Of a stretch of 64,000 nucleotides of DNA, positions 63,943 through 64,000 are shown in pieces. Both the position numbers and the translations under genes were made by a program. This stretch comes from Cognatundibacterium luofuense (GTDB lineage: Bacteria; Pseudomonadota; Gammaproteobacteria; Burkholderiales; Burkholderiaceae_D): positions 372,001 through 436,000 of the forward strand of contig NZ_JAGSPN010000001.1 of NCBI RefSeq assembly GCF_018139685.1, written 5' to 3'. The notes beneath the pieces were generated by a model. That model had not been told where the DNA came from, did not search any database, and saw only the letters and a list, made by a program, of their open reading frames with translations. Each line of letters starts with the position of its first letter. Positions within the stretch are counted from its first letter, which is position 1.

Positions 63943-64000
63943 TTATTTGTGTACTGCGTTGGCAGCGTTATCCGGTTTCAGCATATTCCACAGGAAGGTG
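63943..64000 (-). CDS. C-terminal end of an unidentified protein (partial)
   Basis: Only the last 18 codons lie in the window, reading TFLWNMLKPDNAANAVHK and then TAA. The frame is inferred from the strong terminator just downstream and from the lack of another reading. Too short to name. Confidence 0.45.
   Translation of the reverse strand, partial: TFLWNMLKPDNAANAVHK

Overview
The window is a chromosomal segment of a betaproteobacterium of the order Burkholderiales. Oxalobacteraceae is my best guess. The evidence is the gene order (rpsK-rpsD-rpoA-rplQ-cutA-dsbD; hemB-engB-cytochrome c4-resB-ccsA-msrPQ; cyaY/mrcA/pilMNOPQ/aroK-aroB/dgt; kdsD-kdsC-lptCAB-rpoN-hpf; ahcY-metF behind an S-adenosylhomocysteine riboswitch), the protein sequences and moderate base composition. 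Genus cannot be fixed by reading alone. Nearly everything is core or ordinary accessory chromosome. I see no phage, transposase, CRISPR array, tRNA or rRNA.

Layout. 0-3 kb: the distal alpha ribosomal operon, with hairpins between its genes. 3-6 kb: cutA, dsbD and a 1-Cys peroxiredoxin. 6-12.7 kb (minus strand): acetyltransferase, exonuclease I, a ZntB/CorA transporter overlapping a sterol-desaturase-like gene, hemB and engB. 12.9-19 kb: cytochrome c4, the ResB/CcsA cytochrome c assembly pair and the MsrPQ methionine sulfoxide repair pair. 19-22.6 kb: acyltransferase, lptM, cyaY and a class A PBP. 22.9-33.4 kb: the type IV pilus assembly operon pilMNOPQ, a large nine-module lipoprotein, a fused aroK-aroB gene and dgt. 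33.4-40.5 kb: a DUF4197 gene, a branched-chain amino acid ABC importer with a fused LivM-LivG protein, and a 3-hydroxyisobutyryl-CoA hydrolase-like enzyme. 40.6-46.1 kb (minus): hpf, rpoN, lptB, lptA, lptC, kdsC, kdsD. 46.7-49.8 kb: a KefB/YbaL-type antiporter, apt and a GNAT gene. 49.9-52.7 kb: SAH riboswitch, ahcY, a small membrane protein and metF. 53-56 kb: a PstS-like periplasmic protein, a porin, and an ODP-type di-iron beta-lactamase-fold protein behind an FNR-type promoter. 56-58 kb: an Lrp-family regulator divergent from metC. 58-64 kb (minus): the ABC exporter pair mdlA-mdlB coupled to a second class A PBP, then the last codons of an unidentified gene.

Functional themes: envelope building (KDO/LPS transport, two PBP1A paralogs, LptM), type IV pili, periplasmic redox (DsbD, ResB/CcsA, MsrPQ, cytochrome c4) and the sulfur-methyl cycle (ahcY, metF, metC). 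The most unusual features are a family of roughly 75-85 bp intergenic repeats with at least four copies in two subfamilies, the modular lipoprotein behind pilQ, the aroKB fusion with a hairpin covering its ribosome binding site, a 22-bp metal/sulfur-sensor-like palindrome, a textbook-spaced FNR promoter, and the exporter-PBP operon.
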